From the NCBI GenBank assembly GCA_902584815.1, contig CACIBF010000009.1:1-40372 (forward strand): 40,372 nt of DNA, given 5' to 3'. A program made the translations under genes and the position numbers. The stretch comes from an uncultured Pelagibacteraceae bacterium. GTDB lineage: Bacteria > Pseudomonadota > Alphaproteobacteria > Pelagibacterales > AG-422-B15. Shown here piece by piece: positions 1 through 8,781 of the stretch (its first letter is position 1; the number at the start of each line of letters is the position of its first letter). A model generated the notes under the pieces. The model searched no databases, was not told the DNA's origin, and worked only from the letters and a program-made list of their open reading frames with translations.

Positions 1-1
1 A

Positions 2-235
2 GCTCAATCATGGCAACTAGATAATCGTTTAAAAACAATGGTAGAAGATAAATTTGATTTTGGATTTGCAGTTGATTTAATGAGAAAAGATTTAGGGATT
101 GCCTTTAATCAGGCAAGTGAATTTGGAATAGACCTTGAAGTGACTAAGATTGTTGATCAGTTTTATGCTGATTTACAAGAAATGGGACACAATAAACTTG
201 ATACATCAAGTCTTCTTAAAAGACTACTTAGATGA
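2..235 (+). CDS. 3-hydroxyisobutyrate dehydrogenase family protein, C-terminal part
   Basis: The open frame enters from the left edge of the window, so only about the last 77 codons are visible. The segment matches the C-terminal helical domain of NAD(P)-dependent beta-hydroxyacid dehydrogenases (3-hydroxyisobutyrate dehydrogenase / tartronate semialdehyde reductase family). It contains the run MRKDLGIAF, where the lysine of KDL is the family's cofactor-side lysine, then a VDQFYADLQ helix and a DTSSLLKRLL end typical of the family. The N-terminal Rossmann domain and catalytic lysine lie outside the window, so the substrate cannot be assigned. Its last 12 bases overlap the 3' end of the convergent hemB gene. 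Confidence 0.75.
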   Translation, partial: AQSWQLDNRLKTMVEDKFDFGFAVDLMRKDLGIAFNQASEFGIDLEVTKIVDQFYADLQEMGHNKLDTSSLLKRLLR

Positions 236-1231
236 ATTAAGAGTTTTTGCAATATAAGGAGCAAAGTATGTAAGTATAGCATCGGCACCTGCTCTTTTGA
301 AAGATGTAAGCTGTTCAATAATTACTGCATCTTCGTCAATCCAACCCTTTTCACCTGCGGCTTTTATCATTGAATATTCTCCAGATACTTGATACGCGAA
401 TGTAGGAAATTTAAACTCATTTTTAATTTTACTAATAATATCAAGATAGCTTATTCCAGGTTTTACCATAATAAGATCTGCACCTTCTGAAATATCAAGA
501 GCGGCTTCTCGAAGAGCTTCGTTTGAATTTGAGAAATTCATTTGATAACTTTTTTTATCAGATTTTAAGCTTTTGTGGGAGCCAACAGCATCTCTGAAAG
601 GCCCATAAAAATTTGATGCATACTTTGCGGCATATGAAAGTAATAGCATATTTTTATAATCATTATTTTCTAATGCTTCTCTTATAAGTCCAATGCGACC
701 ATCCATCATATCGGATGGCGCAATAATATCCGCTTTATGCTTTGCCAATAACAAAGATTGTTGAACCAAAACTTGATTAGTTTCATCATTCAAAATTTCG
801 TATTTATTATTTAGTAAGCCATCATGTCCATGAGATGTATAAGGATCTAAAGCAACATCACACATTACTCCAAAACTAAGATCCTGATTTTTTATTTTGT
901 CTAATGCCCTGCAAACTAAATTTTTCTCGTTAAGAGACTCACTTCCATTTTCATTTTTTAACTCATCAGGAGTGTTAGGGAATAGCGCAATAAGATTAAT
1001 CTTATTATCTGAAGCAATATCAATAACTTCTGATAAGCGGTCGATAGAATAGCGATAAACTCCAGGCATTGATTGAATTTCGTTTTTTATATTTTCTCCT
1101 TCACAAAGAAAAATTGGCCAAATTAAATCATCTGTTGTTAGCTTATTTTCACTAACTAAATTTCTAATCCATTTAGATTGTCGATTTCTTCTTAATCGGC
1201 TCAATGGATATTCTTCCAAATAACTAGTCAT
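224..1231 (-). CDS. hemB: Delta-aminolevulinic acid dehydratase (porphobilinogen synthase)
   Basis: This cytoplasmic enzyme condenses two 5-aminolevulinate molecules to porphobilinogen in tetrapyrrole synthesis. The 335-residue product has normal length. The two Schiff-base lysines are visible at about K203 (SYAAKYASNFYGPFRDA) and K257 (LIMVKPGISYLD). The metal-site stretch reads DVALDPYTSHGHDG around residue 125, without the cysteine triad of zinc-type enzymes, so it belongs to the magnesium-type group common in alphaproteobacteria. The start is ATG. The gene overlaps the upstream DUF1295 gene by four bases, suggesting co-translation, and runs convergently into the 3' end of the dehydrogenase gene. 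Confidence 0.97.
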   Translation of the reverse strand: MTSYLEEYPLSRLRRNRQSKWIRNLVSENKLTTDDLIWPIFLCEGENIKNEIQSMPGVYRYSIDRLSEVIDIASDNKINLIALFPNTPDELKNENGSESLNEKNLVCRALDKIKNQDLSFGVMCDVALDPYTSHGHDGLLNNKYEILNDETNQVLVQQSLLLAKHKADIIAPSDMMDGRIGLIREALENNDYKNMLLLSYAAKYASNFYGPFRDAVGSHKSLKSDKKSYQMNFSNSNEALREAALDISEGADLIMVKPGISYLDIISKIKNEFKFPTFAYQVSGEYSMIKAAGEKGWIDEDAVIIEQLTSFKRAGADAILTYFAPYIAKTLNSSK

Positions 1232-1998
1232 CTTTTCTTTTTAGGCATGATTATAAACGAACTTGTAGTATTGATATAATCTTCGTAACCCTCTTTTGTA
1301 TTTTTTATTTGACTTTCTAGCATTGATACACCGGATACTTTTAACAAAAAATAAGTCATAGCAACTGGTGCAATTATGACATAAAAATTAAAAGTCACTC
1401 CATAAGATATTATAAAAATACCCCACCAAAAAAGGCTATCGCCAAAATAATTAGGATGTCTTGAGTAATTCCAAAGACCCTTGTCCATTACTTTTCCATC
1501 ATTAGAACTATCAGATTTAAATTTAGTAAGCTGACTATCTGCTATACTTTCTATAAGAATACCAGTGATTGAGAGAAATATGCCTATAATTGAAATAAAA
1601 TTAATTTCAATATCTAAATTAGAAATAAATAGTGCTTGAAGTGGAAGTGAGACTATTGCTATTAATATTACTTGGGTAATATATGAAATTAAATACATTC
1701 CAAAATTACCATACTTTTTTTTTATTTTTACATATCTGATATCTTCACTTTTTTTATGATTACGCAGATGCAGATAAATCATAAGTCTTAAAGACCAAGT
1801 AAATACGATAAGTGATGTAATAATATTGATTAATGTAAAATTGTTTTCATTTATCAAAAGGATTATACAAACAAAGAAGAAACTTGGGCCCCAATATGTA
1901 TCGATAATATCTGCTTTTTTTGAATATTGAGAATAGATCCATAAAATAGTGACTACTAGCCAGTTGAATATTATTATAGTTAAAAAATTTGTTATCAT
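1228..1998 (-). CDS. DUF1295 family integral membrane protein (steroid 5-alpha-reductase-like)
   Basis: The 256-residue hydrophobic protein has about six or seven membrane segments. The C-terminal stretch GLWNYSRHPNYFGDSLFWWG around residue 170 is the hallmark of DUF1295, a relative of steroid 5-alpha reductases and isoprenylcysteine methyltransferases that binds NADPH or a methyl donor with this RHPNY motif. The substrate is unknown. The gene precedes hemB with a four-base overlap, so both probably share a transcript. Its start codon lies only 15 bases from the divergent GDPD start, so its promoter must lie inside that neighbour. The family call is firm; the catalytic role is not known. Confidence 0.88.
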   Translation of the reverse strand: MITNFLTIIIFNWLVVTILWIYSQYSKKADIIDTYWGPSFFFVCIILLINENNFTLINIITSLIVFTWSLRLMIYLHLRNHKKSEDIRYVKIKKKYGNFGMYLISYITQVILIAIVSLPLQALFISNLDIEINFISIIGIFLSITGILIESIADSQLTKFKSDSSNDGKVMDKGLWNYSRHPNYFGDSLFWWGIFIISYGVTFNFYVIIAPVAMTYFLLKVSGVSMLESQIKNTKEGYEDYINTTSSFIIMPKKKR

Positions 1999-2013
1999 CT
2001 CATAGGTATATAT

Positions 2014-2763
2014 ATGTTTTTTAAGTATTTAGAAAACCATAAATTTTTGGCTTTTTCTCACAGGGGTGGGGCACTTGAAAATAAAGAAAATACTATAGAT
2101 GCTTTTCAAAAATCTATTGAGATAGGCTATCAGTATATTGAAACAGATGTTCAATGCACTAAAGATGATAGATTGATAATATTTCATGATAATGATTTAT
2201 TGAGAATAAATAATCAAAATATAAAGATTTCAGAAATTTTATATGAAGATTTAAAGAAAATAACTATTTTTGATAATCAAATCATTCCATTATTTGATGA
2301 TGTTATTAATAACTTTAGTAAAATTAATTTTAATATTGATCCCAAAACTGATAAAGCAGCTATTTTGTTAAGGGATAAATTAATGAAAAGAAATGATATA
2401 GAGAGATTTTGTGTAGGTTCTCATTATCAAAAACGTCTTAATTTATTTCGACTAGAAAAATTGAGTCAGATAGCAACTTCAATGTCTAGGCATGAAGTAA
2501 TAAAACTTTTTATAAATCAGTATTTCAATATATTTGATTTGAAGACACCGTGTGTTCAAGTTCCAATCAGCTTTAAAGGGATAACAATAGTAAATAAAAG
2601 ATTTGTTAATTTAGTGCATGAGCAAAATAAGAAAATTCATGTATGGACTGTAGACAGTCAAGATCAAATGCAGTCCCTTATTAATCTTGGAGTGGACGGT
2701 ATAATGACCGATAGGCCTTCTTTATTAAAAGATACTCTGATAAAAAATAATTTATGGATTTAG
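2014..2763 (+). CDS. Glycerophosphodiester phosphodiesterase family protein
   Basis: The family hydrolyses glycerophosphodiesters to glycerol 3-phosphate and an alcohol. The 249-residue product shows the GDPD signature at its N-terminus: SHRGG with H16-R17, the NT pair in KENTIDAF, the metal ligands E43 and D45 in YIETDVQ, and catalytic H58 in FHDND. The barrel continues to HVWTVDSQDQM and GVDGIMTDRP near the C-terminus, as expected. No signal peptide is seen, so it should act in the cytoplasm, probably in phospholipid turnover. The ATG start sits close to the HRGG motif, as usual in short bacterial members. Confidence 0.92.
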   Translation: MFFKYLENHKFLAFSHRGGALENKENTIDAFQKSIEIGYQYIETDVQCTKDDRLIIFHDNDLLRINNQNIKISEILYEDLKKITIFDNQIIPLFDDVINNFSKINFNIDPKTDKAAILLRDKLMKRNDIERFCVGSHYQKRLNLFRLEKLSQIATSMSRHEVIKLFINQYFNIFDLKTPCVQVPISFKGITIVNKRFVNLVHEQNKKIHVWTVDSQDQMQSLINLGVDGIMTDRPSLLKDTLIKNNLWI

Positions 2764-2814
2764 TTTTTTGATATTGTCATCTATCGTATAAATAGTCATA
2801 ATTTCTAATTGAAT

Positions 2815-3246
2815 ATGGAAAATAAAAAAATATCAATAGCATCCGATCATGCCGGAATTTCGCTAAAGGAATTAGTGTCTGAGCACTTGTCTCGTGAGGG
2901 TCATGAAATAATTAATCATGGGACTTTCAATAATGACTCAGTGGATTATCCAGATTACGCTAAAAAAGTTACCGATGATATTATTAGTAAAGTTTCCGAT
3001 TTTGGAATTTTAATCTGTGGTACAGGGCAAGGAATGGCAATTACAGCCAATAAACAAATAGGTATAAGGGCCGCACTTTGCTATGAGCCAGAAATTGCTG
3101 AATTATCAAGATCACATAATGACTGTAATGTATTGACTTTGGGAGCAAGATTTATAGATAGTAATGTTGCAATTGAATGTATTTTAAAATTTATTAATAC
3201 TCCCTTTGAAGGGGGAAGACATCAAGATAGGATTGATAAAATATGA
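2815..3246 (+). CDS. rpiB: Ribose 5-phosphate isomerase B
   Basis: The enzyme interconverts ribose 5-phosphate and ribulose 5-phosphate in the pentose phosphate pathway. The product is about 143 residues. It has SIASDHAG at the start, the active-site cysteine in [16 protein letters not shown], and [19 protein letters not shown], all typical of RpiB. The frame also offers a TTG two codons upstream at 2809; I prefer the ATG at 2815 because it gives the usual short lead into the SDHAG motif, and neither start has a clear Shine-Dalgarno. The stop overlaps the glyA start (ATGA). The rpiB-glyA-nrdR-rib order is common in alphaproteobacteria. Confidence 0.93.
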   Translation: MENKKISIASDHAGISLKELVSEHLSREGHEIINHGTFNNDSVDYPDYAKKVTDDIISKVSDFGILICGTGQGMAITANKQIGIRAALCYEPEIAELSRSHNDCNVLTLGARFIDSNVAIECILKFINTPFEGGRHQDRIDKI

Positions 3247-4508
3247 GTTTTTTTTCTAAATCAATATCTGAGACAGATAAAATTATTTTTGGCTCAATAC
3301 AAGACGAGCTTGCACGTCAGCAAAATCAAATAGAATTAATTGCTTCTGAAAATATAGTTTCAAAAGCTGTACTTGAAGTTCAAGGATCAATTTTTACAAA
3401 TAAATATGCCGAGGGATACCCCAATTCAAGGTATTATAGTGGATGCGACTATGTAGACGTAGCTGAAGAACTGGCTATTGAAAGAGTTAAAAAACTATAC
3501 AAGTGTAATTATGCTAATGTTCAACCTCATTCTGGTGCCCAAGCAAATGGAGCTGTTTGTTTAGCTTTATTGAAACCTGGTGATACAATTTTAGGAATGA
3601 GTTTAGATGCTGGAGGACATTTAACCCATGGTGCGGCTCCCTCTCAATCTGGAAAATGGTTTAATGCAGTTCAATATGGTTTGAACGATGAGGCTTTGAT
3701 TGATTATGACCAGGTCGAAAGATTAGCATTAGAACATAAGCCTAAAATGATTATTGCGGGAGGAAGTGCATATTCCAGAATAATAGATTTTAAAAGATTT
3801 AGAGATATCTGCGATAAGATAGATGCATATCTGCATGTCGATATGGCTCATTATTCTGGGCTAATTGCAGCTGAGGAGTATCCCAATCCAATAGAGCACG
3901 CACATGTAGTTACATCTACAACTCATAAAACAATCAGAGGACCCAGAGGCGGGATGATTTTGTCTAATGATTTAGATTTGGGAAAAAAATTTAATTCATC
4001 TGTCTTTCCTGGCCTTCAAGGTGGGCCATTGATGCATGTTATTGCAGCTAAAGCTGTAGCTTTTGGAGAAGCTTTAGATCCATCTTTCAAAGAGTATATC
4101 AAGCAGGTTTTAAAAAATGCTCACGTCTTAAGTGAAACTTTGGTCGAAGGTGGTTTAAAAATAATTTCTGGAGGAACTGATACCCATTTAATGCTTGTAG
4201 ATCTCACAGCTAAAAACGTTACCGGAAGTGAGGCTGAATTAAATCTAGAAGAAGCTGGAATAACATGTAATAAGAACGGAATTCCAAATGATCCACATCC
4301 ACCAAAAATCACGTCTGGAATTAGGCTGGGTACTCCAGCTGGTACTACTCGAGGCTTTAAAGAAAATGAGTTTAAACTTGTTGGGGAGCTAATTTTGGAT
4401 GTTCTTAACGGCATGCAGGGCTCACCTGAGGAGAGAAAGACGATTAACGAGAATGTAAAGTCAAAAGTTAGTGCACTTTGTGCAAAATTTCCTATATATA
4501 GTAATTAA
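3243..4508 (+). CDS. glyA: Serine hydroxymethyltransferase
   Basis: This PLP enzyme converts serine and tetrahydrofolate to glycine and methylene-tetrahydrofolate, the main source of one-carbon units. The product is 421 residues, normal for the family. Seen motifs are QIELIASEN near residue 30, [24 protein letters not shown] around 198-208 and the PLP lysine K229 in [14 protein letters not shown]. It begins inside the rpiB stop codon with a four-base overlap. The last codons and stop overlap the first of two NrdR-box-like palindromes placed before nrdR. Confidence 0.98.
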   Translation: MSFFSKSISETDKIIFGSIQDELARQQNQIELIASENIVSKAVLEVQGSIFTNKYAEGYPNSRYYSGCDYVDVAEELAIERVKKLYKCNYANVQPHSGAQANGAVCLALLKPGDTILGMSLDAGGHLTHGAAPSQSGKWFNAVQYGLNDEALIDYDQVERLALEHKPKMIIAGGSAYSRIIDFKRFRDICDKIDAYLHVDMAHYSGLIAAEEYPNPIEHAHVVTSTTHKTIRGPRGGMILSNDLDLGKKFNSSVFPGLQGGPLMHVIAAKAVAFGEALDPSFKEYIKQVLKNAHVLSETLVEGGLKIISGGTDTHLMLVDLTAKNVTGSEAELNLEEAGITCNKNGIPNDPHPPKITSGIRLGTPAGTTRGFKENEFKLVGELILDVLNGMQGSPEERKTINENVKSKVSALCAKFPIYSN

Positions 4509-4525
4509 ATTTCTATATATAGTGG
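4489..4525. promoter_or_regulatory. Tandem NrdR-box-like palindromes upstream of nrdR
   Basis: The 10-base palindrome CTATATATAG occurs twice, at 4492-4501 and 4513-4522, with centres exactly 21 bases apart, which is two helical turns. The second copy continues as CTATATATAGTG. The known NrdR box is a 16-base palindrome with core CWATATATWG and half-site ends ACA/TGT, and functional sites usually come as pairs in helical phase. The copies flank the glyA stop and end seven bases before the nrdR start at 4533. I infer autoregulation of nrdR; the outer three bases match the consensus only partly, and such AT-rich palindromes could arise by chance. Confidence 0.6.
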
Positions 4526-4532
4526 ATTAATT

Positions 4533-4991
4533 ATGAAATGTCCTTTTTGCGGTAACGAAGATACTCAGGTTAAAGACTCTAGGTCAACTGAAGATAATTC
4601 TGCTATTAGAAGAAGAAGATTTTGTGCCGCTTGTGGAGCTCGTTTTACAACTTTCGAACGAATTCAACTAAGAGAATTAACTGTACTAAAGAAAAATGGT
4701 AAAAAAGTACCATTCGATCGAGATAAGCTAGAAAGATCTATTCATATTTCATTGAGAAAACGTCCAGTTGAGAGTGATCGAGTTGAAAGAATGATTAGTG
4801 GAATCGTAAGAAGAGTTGAAAGCCTAGGTGAGTCAGAAGTTGAGTCAAATGTTATTGGTGAGATTGTGATGGAAGGTCTTCAAAGTATTGATTCAGTAGC
4901 TTACGTGAGATTTGCCTCAGTTTATAAAAATTTTCGTGAAGCTCGAGATTTTGAGGAATTTCTTGGAGAAATTACATCAAATAAAGATTAG
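4533..4991 (+). CDS. nrdR: Transcriptional repressor NrdR
   Basis: NrdR represses ribonucleotide reductase genes in response to ATP/dATP. The 152-residue protein has the N-terminal zinc ribbon ([15 protein letters not shown], then [13 protein letters not shown]), followed by an ATP-cone domain beginning at [16 protein letters not shown] and ending near [14 protein letters not shown]. Length and motif order are standard. It lies between glyA and ribD, the usual alphaproteobacterial location. Two palindromes matching the NrdR-box core sit directly upstream. No ribonucleotide reductase gene is in the window, so its main targets lie elsewhere. Confidence 0.97.
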   Translation: MKCPFCGNEDTQVKDSRSTEDNSAIRRRRFCAACGARFTTFERIQLRELTVLKKNGKKVPFDRDKLERSIHISLRKRPVESDRVERMISGIVRRVESLGESEVESNVIGEIVMEGLQSIDSVAYVRFASVYKNFREARDFEEFLGEITSNKD

Positions 4992-4999
4992 GTATTTAA

Positions 5000-6091
5000 T
5001 TGCATCATAAGCACTACATGGAGATTGCCTCTAGAATGGCTTTCAGGGCTAAAGGTACTGCTGCACCTAACCCAAATGTAGGAGCTATAATTGTTAAAGA
5101 TGGAAAAATAATTTCAAGGGGGTGGACAGGTAAGAATGGTCGTCCTCATGCAGAATTTAATGCAATCAAAAGAATTAAAAATAAAAAAAAGCTGAATGGA
5201 GCGACCTTATATTGCACTCTTGAGCCATGTTCACATAAAGGCAAGACAGGGCCTTGTGCAGATTTAATTTTAAAACATGGATTTAAAAATATCTTTATTT
5301 CATCAATTGATAAAAATAAAGTTGTGGATGGAAAAGGAATTCAAAAATTAAAGCAAAATAATGTAAATGTTAAGTTTATAAGAAATAAAAAAATAAATTT
5401 ATTTAATAATATTTTTTTTAATTCAATAAATAAAAAAAAACCATTCTTGACACTAAAGATTGCCTCAACAATTGACTCAAAAATAGCTACATCTAATTTT
5501 GAAAGTAAGTGGATAACATCTAAAGCTTCTCGGTTAATCGGACACTCATTAAGATTTAGAAATGATTGCTTATTAACTACCAGTCAAACAGTACTAAAAG
5601 ACAATCCTCTTCTAGATTGTCGGCTAGATGGACTAGAAAGTTATTCTCCTGATATTTTCATATTAGATCGAGAGCTGAAAATAGATTTAACGAAGAAGGT
5701 TTTTAGAAAAAAGAATAGAAAAATATTTATTTTACATAATATTATTCCTACAAAAATTAAGTCATTAAGATATAAAAAAAAGAAAATTGAATTAATTTCT
5801 GTATCTCAAAACAATGGATCTTTAGACATAAAAGAAGTTTTAAAAAAAATTACTGATTATGGTTATCAGTCAATTTTAGTTGAGGGAGGTGGAAAAATTA
5901 GCGCCTCACTTCTCTCAAATAATTTAGCTGATAAAATATATTGGTTTAAAGCATCAAAATTTATTGGACAAGAAGGTATTAGTGCAATAGAAAAATTAGG
6001 AATTCATAATATGAAATCCATAAAAAAATTTAACTTATCAAAAGTAATTAAACTTGAAGATGATACTCTTAATATTTTTATAAAAAAGTAA
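5000..6091 (+). CDS. ribD: Riboflavin biosynthesis bifunctional deaminase/reductase
   Basis: RibD deaminates and then reduces the pyrimidine intermediate of riboflavin synthesis. The N-terminal zinc deaminase domain shows PHAEFNAI (H50, E52) and EPCSHKGKTGPC (C77, C86). The reductase domain begins near residue 145 (KPFLTLKIASTIDSKIA) and contains ILVEGGGKISASLL. At 363 residues it has normal length. The start is TTG at 5000, preceded by a weak AGG at 4990-4992. An ATG at 5018 would also keep the domain, but homologues carry residues equivalent to the HKHYMEIA lead, so TTG is preferred. It follows nrdR by eight bases and precedes ribE by four. Confidence 0.95.
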   Translation: MHHKHYMEIASRMAFRAKGTAAPNPNVGAIIVKDGKIISRGWTGKNGRPHAEFNAIKRIKNKKKLNGATLYCTLEPCSHKGKTGPCADLILKHGFKNIFISSIDKNKVVDGKGIQKLKQNNVNVKFIRNKKINLFNNIFFNSINKKKPFLTLKIASTIDSKIATSNFESKWITSKASRLIGHSLRFRNDCLLTTSQTVLKDNPLLDCRLDGLESYSPDIFILDRELKIDLTKKVFRKKNRKIFILHNIIPTKIKSLRYKKKKIELISVSQNNGSLDIKEVLKKITDYGYQSILVEGGGKISASLLSNNLADKIYWFKASKFIGQEGISAIEKLGIHNMKSIKKFNLSKVIKLEDDTLNIFIKK

Positions 6092-6095
6092 GAAA

Positions 6096-6695
6096 ATGTT
6101 CACAGGTATAATTGATCATAATGGTGAGGTAACAAATGTTGTTAAAAGAAAAAATAGTGATATCACTATTACTGTATCAACAAAATTTAGACCTAAAGAT
6201 ATTAAATTAGGCTCTTCTATTTGCTGTAACGGTGTCTGCCTAACAGTTTGCAAAATGAGTAAATCAAAAAATAATTTAAAATTATCATTTGATGTTTCTA
6301 ATGAAACAATAGATTGTACAAACTTTTCTAAATTGAAAATTGGCAGCAAAATTAATCTTGAGAAATCTCTTAGGATGGGAGATGAAATCAGCGGACACTT
6401 TGTATTTGGTCATGTTGACGAGGTTTCAAAATTATTAAGTATCAAAAAAATCAAAGGTTCCCATCAGTTAAAATTCAGTAAGCCAAAGAAACTTAACAAG
6501 TATATCGCAAAAAAAGGTTCAATTGCAGTCGATGGCGTGTCTTTGACTGTTAATTCCACTGATTCAAAATCATTTAGCGTCAATATTGTGCCATATACTT
6601 GGTCTCATACAAATTTCTATGAGCTAAAAGTAAATTCACTAATAAATGTTGAAGTCGACATGCTAGCAAGATATGTTAGCCAAAATTTGAAGTAG
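6096..6695 (+). CDS. ribE: Riboflavin synthase, alpha subunit
   Basis: This enzyme dismutates two 6,7-dimethyl-8-ribityllumazine molecules into riboflavin and a pyrimidine. The 199-residue product shows the two tandem lumazine-binding barrels of the family: the first opens with MFTGIIDHNGEV and contains SICCNGVCLTV, the second opens with GHFVFGHVDEV and contains SIAVDGVSLTVN. Length is standard. It is embedded between ribD and ribB with spacers of four and seven bases, so the rib genes are surely co-transcribed. Confidence 0.97.
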   Translation: MFTGIIDHNGEVTNVVKRKNSDITITVSTKFRPKDIKLGSSICCNGVCLTVCKMSKSKNNLKLSFDVSNETIDCTNFSKLKIGSKINLEKSLRMGDEISGHFVFGHVDEVSKLLSIKKIKGSHQLKFSKPKKLNKYIAKKGSIAVDGVSLTVNSTDSKSFSVNIVPYTWSHTNFYELKVNSLINVEVDMLARYVSQNLK

Positions 6696-6702
6696 TATAA
6701 AA

Positions 6703-7824
6703 ATGACAACTGAATTTATATCATCAATTGCGGAAATAATCGAAGACCAAAAAAATGGTAAAATGGTCATTATGGTTGATGATGAAAGCCGAGAGAATGA
6801 AGGAGATTTAATTCTTCCCGCTGAGAAGATTGATGATAAAGCTATAAATTTTATGGCAACACACGGAAGAGGATTAATTTGTTTGCCTCTCACTGCTTCA
6901 AGAGTAAGAGAATTAAATTTGCCATTGATGGCTCAAAATAACCAAGAAAGAGATCCAACAGCTTTCACTATATCTATTGAAGCAAAAGAAGGTGTTACTA
7001 CAGGTATTTCTGCGCAAGACAGAGCAAAAACAATTCAAACTGCAATCGATAAAAATAAATGTGAAAATGATATCACAAGCCCAGGCCATGTTTTTCCCTT
7101 AGTTGCAAGAGACGGCGGTGTACTTGTGAGAGCAGGTCACACAGAAGCATCAGTAGATCTTGCAAGGTTGTCAGGCCACGTCCCTGCAAGCGTAATATGT
7201 GAAATTATGAATGATGATGGCACAATGGCCAGAGTTCCTGACTTGATTAAATTTTCTCAAAAACACCAAATTAAAATTGGAAGAATAGTCGACCTAATAT
7301 CTTACCGTTTAGAAAAAGACACTAATATAAAATTAACTCATGAAGGTGAGATCGATTTGATGCAAGAAAATAAATTTGATCTTAAAATATATGAGAGTTT
7401 AGTTGATAAAACTGAACAGATAGTTTTATCCAAGGGTGATGTTTCAAATGGAAAGCCTGTAATGGTAAGGGTATATGTAATGAATATATTTGATGATATT
7501 TTTGGTGATTATGGAAGTGGAAGCGAAACACTCAAAAAAACAATAGATATTATTTCACAAGAAGGTCGAGGTATTCTTATACTCGTGAGAGATAGCAGCA
7601 CATCAGTTATTAGTCATTTTATGAATAGCAAGACAAATTTTAAAGAAAATAAAAGTGAACCAGAAAAATCTGAACTAAGAATTTATGGAATGGGTGCACA
7701 GATTTTAAATGAATTAAATGTACGTAAAATGATCTTATTAACTAATACAGATTGGAAGTTCATTGGCCTTGATGCATATGGTATAGATATTGTGGAGAAA
7801 AAATTTCTTTCTGAAATAAAGTAA
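6703..7824 (+). CDS. ribB: 3,4-dihydroxy-2-butanone 4-phosphate synthase with degenerate GTP cyclohydrolase II domain (RibBX type)
   Basis: Residues 1-200 are a full RibB domain with the acidic motif DDESRENEGDLI (25-36), HGRGLICLPL, TGISAQDRAKTI and GVLVRAGHTEASVDLA. It makes the four-carbon riboflavin precursor from ribulose 5-phosphate. Residues from about 215 to 373 follow the RibA fold, but the three zinc cysteines of active GTP cyclohydrolase II are gone: the aligned positions are N261, G271 and G273. The second domain therefore cannot be a normal cyclohydrolase. Such hybrid proteins are known in proteobacteria as RibBX. A separate active RibA must exist elsewhere if the pathway is complete. 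No FMN riboswitch fits the seven-base gap upstream. Confidence 0.93.
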   Translation: MTTEFISSIAEIIEDQKNGKMVIMVDDESRENEGDLILPAEKIDDKAINFMATHGRGLICLPLTASRVRELNLPLMAQNNQERDPTAFTISIEAKEGVTTGISAQDRAKTIQTAIDKNKCENDITSPGHVFPLVARDGGVLVRAGHTEASVDLARLSGHVPASVICEIMNDDGTMARVPDLIKFSQKHQIKIGRIVDLISYRLEKDTNIKLTHEGEIDLMQENKFDLKIYESLVDKTEQIVLSKGDVSNGKPVMVRVYVMNIFDDIFGDYGSGSETLKKTIDIISQEGRGILILVRDSSTSVISHFMNSKTNFKENKSEPEKSELRIYGMGAQILNELNVRKMILLTNTDWKFIGLDAYGIDIVEKKFLSEIK

Positions 7825-7828
7825 TTAT

Positions 7829-8245
7829 ATGAAAAAAAAATTAAAGTTTCTAATTGTTTCTTCAAGCTTTTATCCAAAAATAACAAATACAATGAATCAG
7901 GAAGCAATAAAGTATTTGAAGAAACTTAATCACAACTATGAGCTGTTTCAAGTTCAAGGTTCTTTAGAAGTTCCTACAATGATTTCTATTTTATTATCAA
8001 AAAAAAAATATGATGCAGTAGTTGCTATTGGATGCATTATTAGAGGCAAGACAAGTCATTATGATTTTATCTGTGGAAATATTGTTTCTTCTCTCCTAAA
8101 TCTATCAATCAAAAAATCAATCCCTATATCAAATGCAATTCTCAATTGTGAGAATATGAGTCAAGCAACGGAACGGTGTTCAGGTGAAAAGAATAGAGCA
8201 AAAGAGTCAGTAGATGCAGCTTTATCTGTCTTAAAAAATCTCTGA
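7829..8245 (+). CDS. ribH: 6,7-dimethyl-8-ribityllumazine synthase
   Basis: Lumazine synthase joins the RibD product and the RibB product to form lumazine. The 138-residue protein is slightly short for the family but carries the expected blocks: FLIVSSSFYPKI at the start, QVQGSLEVPTMI, VAIGCIIRGKTSHYDFIC with the catalytic histidine in SHYDF, and SNAILNCENMSQATERC. The usual PVIFGVLT is replaced by PISNAILN, a small divergence. It is four bases downstream of ribB and two bases upstream of nusB. Confidence 0.94.
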   Translation: MKKKLKFLIVSSSFYPKITNTMNQEAIKYLKKLNHNYELFQVQGSLEVPTMISILLSKKKYDAVVAIGCIIRGKTSHYDFICGNIVSSLLNLSIKKSIPISNAILNCENMSQATERCSGEKNRAKESVDAALSVLKNL

Positions 8246-8247
8246 TC

Positions 8248-8673
8248 ATGACAGAAGTAAAATCTTTACAGAGAATGCTTGCTGTTCAGATTCTCTATCA
8301 GAAATCAATAAATCCAAACGATGATCATTTCGATATCAACGAAACTTTGAAAGATGCAATTGAAACACTAAAATTAAATAAATTAAAAAGGAAATCCAAT
8401 CTTAATTTTGCAAAGAAAATTTATTCAGGAGTAAGGTCTAATAATAAGTCTATAGAGGCTGATATACTTTTAGCGTTAGGGTCCAGTCATGATTTTAAGA
8501 AATTTGAGAATCTTCTTAAATTTATTTTGAAAGCAGCAGTATTTGAACTCAAGTATGATAATCAATTATCAAAAAAGATAATTATTTCTGAGTATTTAAA
8601 GATCACTGATTCTTTCTATGCAAATAATGAGGCTTCATTAGTGAATGGAATATTGGATAATATTCAAAAATAA
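8248..8673 (+). CDS. nusB: Transcription antitermination factor NusB
   Basis: NusB binds boxA RNA with NusE and promotes antitermination of rRNA operons. The 141-residue protein begins SLQRMLAVQILYQ, the family's first helix with the RxxA-Q-LY pattern, and ends with LKAAVFELKYDN, IISEYLKITDSFYANNEASLVNGILDNI, matching the conserved FVNGVLD end. It closes the nrdR-ribD-ribE-ribB-ribH-nusB run, a classic order. The thiL gene that often follows in alphaproteobacteria is absent. Confidence 0.95.
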   Translation: MTEVKSLQRMLAVQILYQKSINPNDDHFDINETLKDAIETLKLNKLKRKSNLNFAKKIYSGVRSNNKSIEADILLALGSSHDFKKFENLLKFILKAAVFELKYDNQLSKKIIISEYLKITDSFYANNEASLVNGILDNIQK

Positions 8674-8766
8674 TTGATTATATCCCCAATTTCATCGAAA
8701 AATTAAAGATTGCAAATACGCTATTTTTTTGGCATTTTGCTCCAGAAATTCGAATTCAAATAAAAA

Positions 8767-8772
8767 AGAGGA
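8767..8772 (+). promoter_or_regulatory. Shine-Dalgarno of hppA
   Basis: AGAGGA lies nine bases before the hppA ATG at 8782 and fixes that start. The 108-base spacer from nusB (8674-8781) should also hold the hppA promoter; TTGCAA at 8710 is a possible -35 element but I see no convincing -10 partner. Confidence 0.55.
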
Positions 8773-8781
8773 ACATCAATA

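Noticed and set aside
4121-4414. Minus-strand frame inside glyA
   Set aside because: Antisense shadow of a conserved enzyme gene, without recognisable motifs.
6696-6702. Possible FMN riboswitch before ribB
   Set aside because: Only seven bases separate ribE and ribB and no conserved RFN element is seen in the operon.
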